Numbered from the stretch's first letter, positions 9,555-18,514 are shown. The stretch: 52,798 nucleotides of DNA from Acidocella sp. (GCA_027451225.1 DAIDJU010000155.1:1-52798), one strand, 5' to 3'. Program-made: numbers and translations. Notes: generated from the letters alone by a model not told the origin.

Positions 9555-9600
9555 CGCTCAGAGCTATGCAAGCGCCTCAAATACGGGTTACGCTCAGAGC
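9555..9600. promoter_or_regulatory. 10-bp direct repeat upstream of rlpA-like gene
   Basis: CGCTCAGAGC occurs at 9555-9564 and again at 9591-9600, 36 bp start to start, in the 268-bp divergent gap between the EF-G-like gene and the RlpA-like gene. The spacing is between three and four helical turns. A paired regulator site is possible. No promoter elements were confidently found. Confidence 0.25.
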
Positions 9601-9638
9601 ATGGACAAGCCCGCTACACAATCCGGCGGCCTGTTTTA

Positions 9639-10106
9639 ATGAGCAGGACCCGTCTTGTGCCGTTTCTGGCGCTCGCCCTTCTTTCCGGTGGCCTGACGGC
9701 CTGCGCTTCCGCGCCCGCCCCGCAAGCGGCCGTTACCGCGCCGCCCCCCGCCGAGGTTCAGCTCGCCCTGCCCGCCGCCCCGCAATACCAAGCCTCCGGC
9801 CCCGCCATTGTGGGCATGGCCTCCTGGTATCGCCCCGGCCCCGGCCTGCACCGCACCTGCTCTGGCGAGGTTCTAAGCCGCGACACCCTCACCGCCGCCT
9901 CGCCCTCTCTGCCGCCGGGAACCCAGGTGCGCGTCTCCCGCGTCAGCGATGGCCGCTCCATCGTTGTGCGGGTGAATGACTGCATGCCCCCGGGCCACCG
10001 GATCATCGACCTCTCCGAAGCCGCGGCGAAGGAGCTGGGGCTGATGAGCAGCGGTATCGCCAAAGTCACCGTGACCCGGCTGGAGCTGGCCGACAGCCAG
10101 CAATAA
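9639..10106 (+). CDS. RlpA-like DPBB lipoprotein
   Basis: Small exported lipoprotein (155 aa). Signal MSRTRLVPFLALALLSGG ends in the lipobox LTAC, so it should be lipid-anchored. The rest is one double-psi beta-barrel: GMASWYRPGPGLHRTCSGE (about 68-86), TAASPSLPPGTQVRVSRV, then RSIVVRVNDCMPPGHRIIDL and AAAKELGL, which follow the RlpA pattern. The usual NDRGP is NDCMPP here. There is no SPOR domain, unlike E. coli RlpA, so septal targeting through denuded glycan is not supported. Lytic transglycosylase activity is uncertain. ATG 9639 was chosen because it opens the signal peptide; the frame is open further upstream. Confidence 0.85.
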   Translation: MSRTRLVPFLALALLSGGLTACASAPAPQAAVTAPPPAEVQLALPAAPQYQASGPAIVGMASWYRPGPGLHRTCSGEVLSRDTLTAASPSLPPGTQVRVSRVSDGRSIVVRVNDCMPPGHRIIDLSEAAAKELGLMSSGIAKVTVTRLELADSQQ

Positions 10107-10108
10107 AC

Positions 10109-10124
10109 GCCGCGCCGGCGCGGC
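10109..10124 (+). terminator. Hairpin after rlpA-like gene
   Basis: Perfect 16-bp palindrome GCCGCGCCGGCGCGGC starting 2 nt after the TAA. It forms a very GC-rich stem but has no downstream U-tract, so termination would be inefficient or Rho-assisted. Confidence 0.4.
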
Positions 10125-10137
10125 ATGTCCTTACAAA

Positions 10138-10157
10138 TACGCTGTTAATTTAGCGTA
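10138..10157. promoter_or_regulatory. Inverted repeat upstream of chemoreceptor
   Basis: TACGCT-N8-AGCGTA (10138-10143 / 10152-10157), with an AT-rich centre, lies 112 bp before the chemoreceptor ATG. It looks like a dimeric-regulator operator, but no regulator can be assigned. Confidence 0.25.
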
Positions 10158-10269
10158 AAGACCGCCGCGGTATTTTCAGACGCATGCGGTTGCTAGGACA
10201 TGACATGCGCCAACTCACTGTAAAAAAATACTTTCACCAAATATTTCCGGCTGTCGGGGAGCCCGTTGC

Positions 10270-12117
10270 ATGAAACGGCTGTTAGATAAGCTTTCCATCA
10301 CCAAGCAGTTCGTCCTCATCTTCCTGCTGGCGTTGGCGATCATGGCCTCCGGCACCGGCATGGCGCTGGTGCATAGCTATAATCTGCATCTCGGCGCCAA
10401 GAAGAAAGAGTTGCAGGACATTCTGGACACCACGCGCACCATCACCAGCTATTACGTGGAGCAGGCGCAAAGCGGGGCGATGACCACGCAGGACGCCCAA
10501 AGCAAGGCCCTGGCCGCGATTTCCGCCATTCGTTACGACGACTCCAACTATATCTTCGTGGTGGGCGAGGACGGCACCATCCTGTCCGAACTGAACCCGG
10601 CACTGAACGGCACCAACCAGATGAATCTGGTTGATACGAACGGGCATCCGGTATTCAAGCCGCTGATCGAGGCCGCCATCGCCGGGCGGCCCAGCTATAA
10701 CAGCTACGCCTTCCCCCGGACCGCTGGCGGCCCGCCGGAGCCGAAAATCGCCCTGGCGGTGGAGGTGCCACAATGGCACTGGATCATCGGCACGGGCGTG
10801 TACATCACCGAAATCCGCGCCGACATGCTGGATTACGTGCTCGGGCTCGCCGAAATCTTCGTGCCGCTGCTGGCGGCCTATGTGGCCCTGGCCATCTGGG
10901 TGATCGGGCGGCAGAAGGAGCTGCTGAACGGGCTGGCCGGCACCATGCGCCGCTTGGCCGGCGGGGCGCTGCACAGCAATATCCCCGGCCTGCAACGCGC
11001 CGACGAGATTGGCGACATGGCCCGCGCCGTGCAGGTCTTCAGGGAGAACGCGCAGGAGAAGCAGCGCCTGGAAGCCGAGGCCCAAACTCAGAGCCAGCGC
11101 CTGGAGGAAGAGCGCAAACGCAACGAGACCGAGCGCGAGGCGGCGGCCGAGGAACTCGCCTTCGTGGTGCATGAGCTGGCTTCGGGGCTGGAGCGGCTCT
11201 CGCGCGGCGACCTGATGTTCCGCCTGACCACCGCCTTTGGCAGCGGTTACGAGAAGCTGCGCCAGGACTTCAACGCCGCCATGGACAAGCTGCACGAGAC
11301 CATGCGCGCCATCGCCCACAACACGCGCGGCGTGCGCTCGGGCGCTGGGGAGATTACCCAGGCCGCTGACGATCTCTCCCGCCGCACCGAGCATCAGGCC
11401 GCCAGCCTGGAGCAAACCGCCGCGGCGCTGGACCAGGTGACGGCGACCATCCGCAAAACCGCCGAAAGCGCCGGAGGCGCGCGCAAGACCGCCGAAACCG
11501 CCAAGGCCGACGCCGAACATTCCGGCGACGTGGTGCGCGAGACCGTGGCGGCGATGAGCGGGATCGAGACCTCGTCCAAGCAGATCGGCAACATCATCGG
11601 CGTGATCGACGAGATTGCCTTCCAGACCAACCTGCTGGCGCTCAATGCCGGGGTTGAAGCCGCCCGCGCGGGCGATGCCGGGCGCGGCTTCGCCGTGGTG
11701 GCCACCGAGGTGCGCTCTCTCGCCCAACGCTCGGCCGACGCCGCCAAGGAGATCAAGGCGCTCATCTCCACCTCGGGCCAGCAGGTGGAAACCGGGGTGA
11801 AGCTGGTGGGCGAGACCGGCAAGGCCCTCACCCGCATCGCCGAGCATGTGGCGCAGTTGAACGGTTTGGTCTCAGAGATCGCCGCCGCGGCGCAGGAACA
11901 GGCGGCCGGTCTCTCGGAGGTGAACGCCGCCGTGAACCAGATGGATCAGGTCACCCAGCAGAACGCCGCCATGGTGGAACAGACCACCGCCGCCAGCCAC
12001 GGGCTGGATAAAGAGGCGCGGGAGCTGGCCCAGCTTGTGGGGCAGTTCGTCATCGGTAACGCCGACCTCCCCTCTGCTCCAACCCCCCAGCGAAAGCGGG
12101 TGGCGGAGTTGGCCTGA
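10270..12117 (+). CDS. Methyl-accepting chemotaxis protein with single Cache sensor
   Basis: Transmembrane chemoreceptor (615 aa). TM1 (about 12-32) and TM2 (about 195-216) flank a periplasmic single-Cache domain with the [15 protein letters not shown] and [10 protein letters not shown] strands typical of sCache_2. A HAMP region follows, then a coiled coil (about 255-300) and a second HAMP-like stretch. The signalling domain carries the hairpin tip [20 protein letters not shown] and a long Gln/Glu heptad pattern. It should bias a CheA kinase, but no che genes are in the window, so it is an orphan receptor. The ligand is unknown; sCache receptors often bind small carboxylates. No CheR-tethering pentapeptide is seen at the C-terminus (KRVAELA). 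Confidence 0.93.
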   Translation: MKRLLDKLSITKQFVLIFLLALAIMASGTGMALVHSYNLHLGAKKKELQDILDTTRTITSYYVEQAQSGAMTTQDAQSKALAAISAIRYDDSNYIFVVGEDGTILSELNPALNGTNQMNLVDTNGHPVFKPLIEAAIAGRPSYNSYAFPRTAGGPPEPKIALAVEVPQWHWIIGTGVYITEIRADMLDYVLGLAEIFVPLLAAYVALAIWVIGRQKELLNGLAGTMRRLAGGALHSNIPGLQRADEIGDMARAVQVFRENAQEKQRLEAEAQTQSQRLEEERKRNETEREAAAEELAFVVHELASGLERLSRGDLMFRLTTAFGSGYEKLRQDFNAAMDKLHETMRAIAHNTRGVRSGAGEITQAADDLSRRTEHQAASLEQTAAALDQVTATIRKTAESAGGARKTAETAKADAEHSGDVVRETVAAMSGIETSSKQIGNIIGVIDEIAFQTNLLALNAGVEAARAGDAGRGFAVVATEVRSLAQRSADAAKEIKALISTSGQQVETGVKLVGETGKALTRIAEHVAQLNGLVSEIAAAAQEQAAGLSEVNAAVNQMDQVTQQNAAMVEQTTAASHGLDKEARELAQLVGQFVIGNADLPSAPTPQRKRVAELA

Positions 12118-12414
12118 CCGGCTGACTCCACAACGCCTGCCGTTTGGTTGTGGCTGGCATCGGCCACAACCACCCCCACTCAATCACCGCCGGTCGCCAA
12201 CAAAGCCCTCATTCTGCAAAATTTTTGCTGTTTATGGGCAAAAATATAAATTTGTCCTTATTTCTGCGCCGTGCCAGATAAGCTGACGCACGAAGGGAGC
12301 GTGGCGGACGGCATGGGAACGAAAGTGGCAGGCAAAGCACACGGCATGGAGGCGCTTATGTGCCCTGAGCATTGCCGCGCCGTGCCCGCGGCTGTCCGGT
12401 AATCCAGCCCGCCG
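12118..12414. other. 297-bp intergenic stretch with hairpin
   Basis: No convincing gene. A perfect 9-bp hairpin (GGTTGTGGC / GCCACAACC, 12146-12154 / 12163-12171, 8-nt loop) follows the chemoreceptor and may terminate it, though there is no T-run. An AT-rich tract at about 12220-12260 probably holds the promoter of the FUSC operon. A 33-codon frame at 12301-12402 starting with GTG has a GGGAG too close to its start and no recognisable product. Confidence 0.45.
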
Positions 12415-14478
12415 ATGAGCAGCACCTTGCCCGCCCGCGCGGCCCCGCCGCCATGGTCCATCGACCCGCAGAAATTCCTCTTCTCGCTCAGCAGCTACAT
12501 CGCGGCGGCGATCACGCTCGGCATCGCCTTCGCCGCCAGCCTGCCGCGTCCCTGGTGGGCGCTGCTCACCATCTATGTCACGGCGCAGCCAATGTCCGGG
12601 GCGATGCGCCCCAAGGTGCTATACCGTCTGGCGGGCATCGGCATTGGCGGGATCGTAGCCATTCTCACCGTGCCCAATCTGCAAAACGCGCCCATACTGC
12701 TCACCCCGCTGCTCTCGGGCTGGATCGGGCTGTGCATCTATTTCGCGGTGCTGGACCGCACGCCCCGCGCCTTTTTGTTCCAGATGGCCGGGTTCAGCTC
12801 CGCTATTCTCACCTTTCCGTATCTCGACGATCCGGGGAACATCTTCCTCACCACCGTCTCGCGCGTGGAGGAAATGACCGTGGCCATCGTGTCGGTCACC
12901 CTCGTCCATGCCGTGCTCAAGCCCTGGCCCGTGGGACAGATGGTGCAGCAACGCGCCGGAACCTTCCTGCGCGACGCCGCCATCTGGACCGCCGATGTCC
13001 TTGGCACCGAACATGGCGGGCTGGAACAGGCGCATCTCAAGCGTCTGGCCACGGACATCACCGAGCTGGGCATGATCGCGCTGCATCTGCCCTACGACAG
13101 CAGCGGCACAACACTCAGCCGCCGCCTCGTCTGGGCCGTGCAGGAGCGTCTGGCGCGGCTGCTCTCCCTCGCCTCGGCGGCGGCCAACCGGCTGGAGCAT
13201 CTGCGCCGCGCCGACGCGCTGGGCGAGGACGTCGCCGCCCAACTCGCCGCCACGCGGGACTGGCTCGCCACCCCGGCGGAGACCGCCTCCGGCGCCACCC
13301 TGGCCGCCCGCTTCCGCTCCATGGCGCATCACTACGCCGAGGCTTCCAGCTGGAACACGCTGCTCGCCGCCAGCCTGTGCGAGCGCATGGCCGAATGTGT
13401 CGAGGCCCTGAGGGAAGCCCGCTTGCTGGCCCGCGCCCTGAACGGCGCGCCGGCCGATGAAACCCAGCATCTGGCGCTGATGGGTGCTGCGCCGCGCAAG
13501 CTGCATATCGAGCGCGACCACACCCTCGCCATTCTTTCGGGCCTCGCCACGGCGGTGGCGCTGATCCTGTACTGCATCTTCTGGATCATGCTGAACTGGC
13601 CCTCCGGCTCCACCACCGCGGCCTTCGCCGCCATCATCACCTGCTCCTTCGCGGTGCAGGAGGACCCAGCCCCGCAGATCCGCCGTTATCTCCTCGCCAC
13701 CCTCGTCACCTACCCGCTGGCGGCGCTGTATAACTTCGCCATCCTGCCGTGCATCGACGGCTACATGCTGCTGATCGCCTTCATCGCCCCGGCCTTTCTC
13801 TGGCTTGGCTACATGCAGGCCAACCCGGCGCGCGCGGCCATCGCTTTGCCCATGTTCTCCTGCCTCATTGTCGGGCTGGATTTTCTGGACCGCTACCAGG
13901 CGGATTTCGGCGTCTTCATGAATACCTCCAGCACGCAGGTTTTCGGCATCGTCATGGCGGTGGTGGTCACGCGGCTGTTCCGCTCTGTGGGCACGGATTG
14001 GGTGGCCTCGAGAATGATCCGCAACAGCTGGCGGGATCTTGCCGCACTCGCCTCCAGCCCCGCGCGGCAAGAGGCCGGGGCCTGGACCTCCCGCGCGGTG
14101 GACCGGCTCGGGCAGATCGCCGCGCGCATCACCCTGGCCGGGCCGGGTGGCACGGCGCACGGCTTCCAGGGCCTCGCCGAACTGCGGCTGGGCCGCAATT
14201 TGCTGCATCTGCGCCGCGCGCTGGGGGCCGCCAGGGGCGCGGCGCATGCCGCCATCGGGCAGGTGCTGGCGGAAACCGCAACGCTCTTTGGCGCCCGTTC
14301 CGCCACCGGCTCCCCTCAGCCGCCCGCCCCCTCCTTTCTGCACGCCATCGACCACGCTTTGGACCACACAGGCGGCATCGACGACGCCCGGCTGCGCCAT
14401 CAGGCCGTGCTGGCGCTGGTGGGCATGCGCTGCAACCTCTTCCCCGCCGCTCCAGCTTACGTGGCAAGCACGACATGA
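12415..14478 (+). CDS. FUSC-family inner membrane efflux protein
   Basis: 687-aa FUSC/aromatic-acid exporter family protein (AaeB/YccS relatives). The N-terminal block of 5-6 membrane helices (about 28-170) begins with SLPRPWWALLTIYVTAQPMSG, a segment typical of the family. A cytosolic helical region (about 175-360) follows, then a second membrane block (about 375-520) and a C-terminal cytosolic tail. It is the first gene of a four-gene operon; the next gene overlaps its stop as ATGA. The neighbours (AaeX-like, HlyD, NodT) fit a trans-envelope exporter, probably of aromatic or other weak acids. The substrate is inferred from the family only. Confidence 0.92.
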   Translation: MSSTLPARAAPPPWSIDPQKFLFSLSSYIAAAITLGIAFAASLPRPWWALLTIYVTAQPMSGAMRPKVLYRLAGIGIGGIVAILTVPNLQNAPILLTPLLSGWIGLCIYFAVLDRTPRAFLFQMAGFSSAILTFPYLDDPGNIFLTTVSRVEEMTVAIVSVTLVHAVLKPWPVGQMVQQRAGTFLRDAAIWTADVLGTEHGGLEQAHLKRLATDITELGMIALHLPYDSSGTTLSRRLVWAVQERLARLLSLASAAANRLEHLRRADALGEDVAAQLAATRDWLATPAETASGATLAARFRSMAHHYAEASSWNTLLAASLCERMAECVEALREARLLARALNGAPADETQHLALMGAAPRKLHIERDHTLAILSGLATAVALILYCIFWIMLNWPSGSTTAAFAAIITCSFAVQEDPAPQIRRYLLATLVTYPLAALYNFAILPCIDGYMLLIAFIAPAFLWLGYMQANPARAAIALPMFSCLIVGLDFLDRYQADFGVFMNTSSTQVFGIVMAVVVTRLFRSVGTDWVASRMIRNSWRDLAALASSPARQEAGAWTSRAVDRLGQIAARITLAGPGGTAHGFQGLAELRLGRNLLHLRRALGAARGAAHAAIGQVLAETATLFGARSATGSPQPPAPSFLHAIDHALDHTGGIDDARLRHQAVLALVGMRCNLFPAAPAYVASTT

Positions 14479-14699
14479 TCGACGAACTCGACGTTTTCGG
14501 CACGTACATGCCCGCCGCCCTGGTCTGGGCGATCATCGGCGGCATCCTTGCCTATATCACGCGCCTCGCCCTGCAACGCCTGCCGCTTGAGCGCTTCCTC
14601 TGGCAGACCGGTCTGCTCGACCTTGCTCTGTTCTTCCTGTTTTGGTGGGGCGTTTCCGCCCTGGCCGATATCCTCCTGCCGTTCGTGGTGGCGCATTGA
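14475..14699 (+). CDS. Small two-helix membrane protein (DUF1656 / AaeX-like)
   Basis: 74-aa protein with two hydrophobic segments (about 12-30 and 47-68). It begins MIDELDVFGTYMPAALVWAI, a typical DUF1656 start. The ATG overlaps the FUSC stop by 4 bp, and the stop is 2 nt before the HlyD ATG. In E. coli the same gene order (aaeX-aaeA-aaeB, with aaeB the FUSC pump) forms the p-hydroxybenzoate efflux system. The function of AaeX itself is unknown. Confidence 0.88.
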   Translation: MIDELDVFGTYMPAALVWAIIGGILAYITRLALQRLPLERFLWQTGLLDLALFFLFWWGVSALADILLPFVVAH

Positions 14700-14701
14700 C
14701 G

Positions 14702-15598
14702 ATGAATTTTGAAAACTTCCGCAAAACCTTCTTCAGCCTGGCGCTGCTGGGCTTGGCGCTGCTGGCGCTCTACGCCCTGTGGCTCCGCTACGAGGTCCGG
14801 CCCACCACGCGCGACGGCAAGGTGAAGGCCGATATCGTGCAGGTCTCGCCGGATGTGGGCGGCTGGGTTAGCAGCGTGCTGGTGCGCGATAATCAGGCCG
14901 TGAAGAAGGGCGATGTGCTGCTGGTCATCGACCAGTCCCGCTACCAGCTCGCGCGTGACGAAGCCGAGGAAAACCTGGAAACGCAGCAAACCTCGCTGGC
15001 CCAGGCCATCCGCGAGAACAACCGCAACCACAACCTCTCCACCGAAGTGGATACCGAGACCATCGAGCGCGGCCAGGAGAAGGTGGATCTGCTCAAACTC
15101 GCCGTGGCCCAGGCCAAAACCGCGCTCGGCGTGGCGCAGCTCAATCTGGACCGCACGGTGCTGCGCGCCCCGGTCAACGGCATCGTCTCCAACATGACGC
15201 TCCAGCCCGGCGACTACCTGACCGCGGGCCACGGCATCATGGCGATGGTGGATACGGATTCCTTGCGCGTGGAAGGCTATTTCGAGGAAACCAAAATCCC
15301 CGCCGTGCATGTGGGGGACAAGGCCGAGGTGCGGCTGATGGGCGTGGCCGACCCGATCGAGGGGCATGTGGAGAGCATCGCCGCCGGCGTGGTGGACCGC
15401 GAGCGCGAGGACGCCCCCAACACGCTCGACAACGTCAATCCCTCCTTCACCTGGGTGCGTCTGGCCCAGCGCATCCCCGTGCGCATCGCCATCGACCATG
15501 TGCCCGATAACCTGCCCTTGATCGTCGGCACCACCGCGACCATCGACATCGAACCCCGCCCGGGCGAGCCCAGCGTGCGCCGGAGCTGGCCGTGGTGA
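14702..15598 (+). CDS. HlyD/EmrA-type periplasmic adaptor (AaeA-like)
   Basis: Membrane fusion protein (298 aa) for the FUSC exporter. One N-terminal membrane helix (about 9-28) precedes the first lipoyl half (VQVSPDVGGWVSSVLVRDNQ, with DVLLVIDQSRYQLA), a coiled-coil hairpin (about 80-140), the second lipoyl half (LRAPVNGIVSNMTLQPGDY) and a beta-barrel (VEGYFEETKIPAVHVGDKAEV). This matches AaeA and EmrA adaptors. It overlaps the following NodT gene, so all four genes are likely one transcript. Confidence 0.93.
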   Translation: MNFENFRKTFFSLALLGLALLALYALWLRYEVRPTTRDGKVKADIVQVSPDVGGWVSSVLVRDNQAVKKGDVLLVIDQSRYQLARDEAEENLETQQTSLAQAIRENNRNHNLSTEVDTETIERGQEKVDLLKLAVAQAKTALGVAQLNLDRTVLRAPVNGIVSNMTLQPGDYLTAGHGIMAMVDTDSLRVEGYFEETKIPAVHVGDKAEVRLMGVADPIEGHVESIAAGVVDREREDAPNTLDNVNPSFTWVRLAQRIPVRIAIDHVPDNLPLIVGTTATIDIEPRPGEPSVRRSWPW

Positions 15599-17001
15599 GC
15601 CGGCGTGCCCCCCTGGGCCTCGCCTTGCTGCTGGCCGGCTGCACCGTGGGGCCGGACTACAAGGTGCCGGACAACGCCCTGGTGAAATCGCCCGAGGCGC
15701 AGCTCGCCTTCTCCACCACCGGGCAGGCCGCCAATATCGGCCAGCCGCCCGCCGATTGGTGGCAGCTTTATAACGACCCGACCCTGAACGCGCTGGTGCC
15801 GCGCGCCTTGGCCAACAACACCAATATCCGCGAGGCCCAGGCAAACCTGGAGCGCGCCTATGCCTTCATCACGGTGGAGCGCGACGCCAGCACGCTCTCC
15901 GCCGGGGCCAGCGGCGCCGCCGTTTACGCCCATGACTCCGCCCAGGCCGTGCTGCGGGATACCGAAGCCCCGCGCCAGGAGGAGTACGACGCGGGCATCG
16001 CCGTGAGCTACGATCTCGACCTGTTCGGCGGCATCCGCCGCGGGGTGGAAGCCGCCAGCGACACCAGCGAAGCCACCGAAGCCGCGCGCGACCTGGTGCG
16101 GGTGAACGTGGCCGCCGAGACCACCCGCGCCTATGCCGAAATCTGCGACGACGGCAACGAGATCGCGGCGCTGCAACAGGTCATCGCCCTCGCCCAGCGG
16201 CAGGTGGGATACGTCAACCTATTGCGCCAAAACGGCCGCGCGGTGGATTTCGACGTCAGCGCCCAGCAGGAGCAGGTGAGCACGCTGCAATCCGAGCTGC
16301 CGCCGCTCCAGGCCCGGCAGCTCAACGCCGCCTACCGGCTGAGCACATTGCTCGGCCAGCCCCCCGCCGCCTACGCCCCCGCTTGGCTCGCCTGCCACGA
16401 GCCTCTGCGGCTGGCCCAGCCGATCCCCGTGGGGGACGGCGCCAGCCTGCTGCGCCGCCGCCCGGATGTGCGCGAGGCCGAGCGCGAGCTGGCCGCCGCC
16501 ACGGCGCACATCGGCGTGGAGACGGCGGCTCTCTACCCCGATATCCGGCTTGGTGTTTCGGTCGGCTCCACGGGTGCGGCGGCCAGCGCCTTCTCCGCCG
16601 TCACCAACCGCTTCGCCGCCGGGCCAATGGTTAGCTGGGACCTCAACCAGGGCGCCACCCGCGCGCGCATCCAGGCCGCCAAGGCCGAAACCCGCGCCCG
16701 CCTCGCCGCCTTCGACGGCACGGTGCTGAACGCCCTGCTGGAGACCCAGACCTCGCTGAAAGCCTATGGCGCGCAGCTGGACCGGATAGACGAGCTGACC
16801 GCCACCCGCGACAGCGCCGCGAAAGTGGCGGCGGACACCACCGCCATGTACCAGGGCGGCCGGGTGGACGCGCTGACCGCCCTGACCGCACAGCAAAAGC
16901 TGGCCTCGGCCGACATGACCGTGGCCGATGCCGAGGCGGATGTGACCGAAAGCCAAATCGCCGTATTCCTGGCGCTGGGCGGCGGCTGGCAAACGCCTTA
17001 G
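15592..17001 (+). CDS. NodT-family outer membrane efflux lipoprotein
   Basis: Outer-membrane channel (469 aa) of the FUSC exporter. Two in-tandem GTG codons (15592 and 15595) can start it. GGAG lies 6 and 9 nt upstream respectively, and the second gives the classical 4-bp GTGA overlap with the adaptor stop. The lipobox is LLAGCTVGPDY, the standard NodT start. Two OEP repeats follow, with PADWWQLYNDPTLNALV, SYDLDLFGGIRR and LLRRRPDVREAERELAAA, all characteristic. The TAG stop lies 4 bp before a short inserted element (17006-17116). Confidence 0.93.
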   Translation: MVSRRAPLGLALLLAGCTVGPDYKVPDNALVKSPEAQLAFSTTGQAANIGQPPADWWQLYNDPTLNALVPRALANNTNIREAQANLERAYAFITVERDASTLSAGASGAAVYAHDSAQAVLRDTEAPRQEEYDAGIAVSYDLDLFGGIRRGVEAASDTSEATEAARDLVRVNVAAETTRAYAEICDDGNEIAALQQVIALAQRQVGYVNLLRQNGRAVDFDVSAQQEQVSTLQSELPPLQARQLNAAYRLSTLLGQPPAAYAPAWLACHEPLRLAQPIPVGDGASLLRRRPDVREAERELAAATAHIGVETAALYPDIRLGVSVGSTGAAASAFSAVTNRFAAGPMVSWDLNQGATRARIQAAKAETRARLAAFDGTVLNALLETQTSLKAYGAQLDRIDELTATRDSAAKVAADTTAMYQGGRVDALTALTAQQKLASADMTVADAEADVTESQIAVFLALGGGWQTP

Positions 17002-17005
17002 CTTA

Positions 17006-17116
17006 GAGATTGTTTCAGAAACCGCTCCGGTGGCGCGGCTGGGCGTGATTTTCGAGCACCGGAGCGCGGAACACCGCGCTCAGACGGCCACCAGAGTAGG
17101 CTTGTGGGACAACCTC
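17006..17116. mobile_element. MITE-like element with IS5/IS1031-type ends
   Basis: 111-bp non-coding insert. The ends are imperfect inverted repeats: GAGATTGTTTCAGAAACC at the left and GAGGTTGTCCCACAAGCC (reverse complement) at the right, 13 of 18 matching. It is flanked by TTA on both sides (17003-17005 and 17117-17119), a 3-bp duplication of the TNA type known for the IS1031 group of IS5. It also holds a perfect internal 10-bp inverted repeat CGCTCCGGTG (17023-17032 / 17057-17066). There is no transposase. Removing it with one TTA would leave the NodT stop and the convergent LysR stop 1 nt apart, which supports insertion. Confidence 0.6.
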
Positions 17117-17965
17117 TTACTCGTACAGCCGGGCGGCGGCGCGTAAGCCCGCGCGGATCTGCGCCAGCACGTCCTCATCGGCCTTGGATGAGTGGACCAT
17201 ATAGACCGAGTGGGAAAACACCGGGCTGTGGGGCACCAGCTCCAGCAGCCCCTGCGCGATAAACGGCCGCACCGCGCTCATGCGGAAATAACCGCTACCA
17301 CCCACGGCCAGGATGTAATCCAGCGCCAGCGGCCCGTGACTGACGCTGATGCCCGCATGGGCCAGCTCTGGATAAGCGGCCTCGTACCCCGCCAGGAACT
17401 CCTCGCCCCAATCCACGCGCACATGCGTCTCGGGCGAGATTTCGCCTTGCGCCCCCGTGGTGCGCACAAATACCAGCTTCTCGTCGATCAGCAGATCGTT
17501 GATCAGCCCCTGCTTCTGCTGCGCGGCATAAACGACTGCGATGTCCAGCGAGCCGTTCTGCACCTGCTCCACCAGCCGGGGGGCGGAATCGACCCGCACA
17601 TTGGCGGCGATGCGCGGGCATTCGTCATGCATCCACACCAGCCAGTGGCGCATTAGCGGGTTCCACACGCTGAGTTCCGCCCCCACGGTCACGGCCAGCT
17701 CCCGCCCCGGCGGCAGCGCCACGGATTGGCAGGCCCTGTCCCACACCTGCACCAGCGTGGTGGCGAAGCGCAGAAACTGCTGTCCCTCCCGCGTCAGCTG
17801 CGCCCCTGTCTTGTTGCGGATGAATAGCGGGCGGTTGAGCTGCTGCTCCAGCACGCGGATGCGCGCGCTCACGGCGGTCTGCGTCAGGTGCAGATTGGCC
17901 GCCGCGTTCACGAAGCTGCCAGTCCTTACAATCTCAAGAAAAGTCCGCGCTGCGTTGATGTCCAT
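17117..17965 (-). CDS. LysR-family transcriptional regulator
   Basis: 282-aa regulator. The N-terminal winged HTH (1-60) has AARTFLEIVRTGSFVNAAAN and LTQTAVSARIRVLEQQLN; the effector domain (about 90-280) begins LAVTVGAELSVWNP. Its stop codon is the TTA duplicated by the adjacent MITE-like element, so the insertion abuts but does not change the protein. It converges on the FUSC operon and is divergent from the small exported protein gene at 18171. LysR proteins commonly control divergent genes, so that gene is a candidate target. Effector unknown. Confidence 0.9.
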   Translation of the reverse strand: MDINAARTFLEIVRTGSFVNAAANLHLTQTAVSARIRVLEQQLNRPLFIRNKTGAQLTREGQQFLRFATTLVQVWDRACQSVALPPGRELAVTVGAELSVWNPLMRHWLVWMHDECPRIAANVRVDSAPRLVEQVQNGSLDIAVVYAAQQKQGLINDLLIDEKLVFVRTTGAQGEISPETHVRVDWGEEFLAGYEAAYPELAHAGISVSHGPLALDYILAVGGSGYFRMSAVRPFIAQGLLELVPHSPVFSHSVYMVHSSKADEDVLAQIRAGLRAAARLYE

Positions 17966-18170
17966 GCCCTAGCTCCTTCCTTTCCAATCCCAGGCCAAAG
18001 GGCGCGCGAGTGGGCGTGCAGACCAGGTTGATCAGGCATATATGAAAATTTTTGATCGTTATAATGCATAGAATGAATTTTACCGCTGCCTGAAGCGGGA
18101 GTAGATATTCCAGTGTCTTCAAACCGTAACACTTCAAGCCTCCGAGAACGGGGGAGAAGGAATAGAGACT
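17966..18170. promoter_or_regulatory. Divergent control region, LysR / small exported protein
   Basis: 205 bp with an AT-rich core. A perfect TATAAT lies at 18060-18065 on the plus strand, but no good -35 hexamer is at the normal distance; a TTGATC at 18028-18033 is 26 bp away. This would fit an activator-dependent promoter. TTGATC and TTTGATCG are repeated around the -10. Confidence 0.4.
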
Positions 18171-18449
18171 ATGAATAAGCATCTTGTCGCCGCATGCACC
18201 GCCCTTGCTCTGGCTGGGTTTGGTCTTCCGGCATATGCGGCGCCGAGCGTCGCTCTGTCGTCCAGCATCACGGCGCACGCGCCGGCCGCCTCCCCCGAAC
18301 CCCTGACGCAAATGCGCCACGAGATCGCGGTTTTGCAGAACGAGGTGAAGGCGCTGCAAGGCAATGGCGAGGCCTCGGACCTGACCACGCCCCACGACGC
18401 CGCCTATAACTGGTATTACGGCAGCCGCGCTTACCTCGGCGCCGCATAA
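18171..18449 (+). CDS. Small exported protein of unknown function
   Basis: 92 aa. A clear Sec signal MNKHLVAACTALALAGFGLP with likely cleavage after AYA (about residue 23) leaves about 69 residues. The mature part has a Pro/Ala-rich linker, a short amphipathic coiled-coil stretch (MRHEIAVLQNEVKALQG, about 48-64) and a Tyr/Trp-rich tail (AAYNWYYGSRAYLGAA). I recognise no family. It is a single-gene unit between a divergent LysR gene and a strong terminator, which points to a separately regulated, possibly abundant, periplasmic protein. Confidence 0.75.
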   Translation: MNKHLVAACTALALAGFGLPAYAAPSVALSSSITAHAPAASPEPLTQMRHEIAVLQNEVKALQGNGEASDLTTPHDAAYNWYYGSRAYLGAA

Positions 18450-18470
18450 ACCGTCTCCTCCCGAATTGTG

Positions 18471-18514
18471 AACGCAAACGTGCCGGCGCGGTTTCGTGCC
18501 GGCACGTTTGCGTT
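18471..18514 (+). terminator. Strong hairpin after small exported protein gene
   Basis: Perfect 17-bp inverted repeat (arms 18471-18487 and 18498-18514; left arm AACGCAAACGTGCCGGC) with a 10-nt loop, 21 nt after the stop. The base of the right arm ends GTTTGCGTTTC, giving a weak U-rich end. It is one of the longest perfect stems in the window. Confidence 0.75.

Noticed and set aside
10282-11847. 521-codon minus-strand open frame
   Set aside because: Antisense to the chemoreceptor, with mirror-image low-complexity sequence.
12301-12402. 33-codon GTG frame before the FUSC operon
   Set aside because: Ribosome site is only one base from the start, and the product resembles nothing; kept only as a remark in the intergenic entry.
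12619-14400. 593-codon minus-strand open frame
   Set aside because: Antisense to the FUSC gene; composition is Gly/Arg/His-rich and no domain is recognisable.
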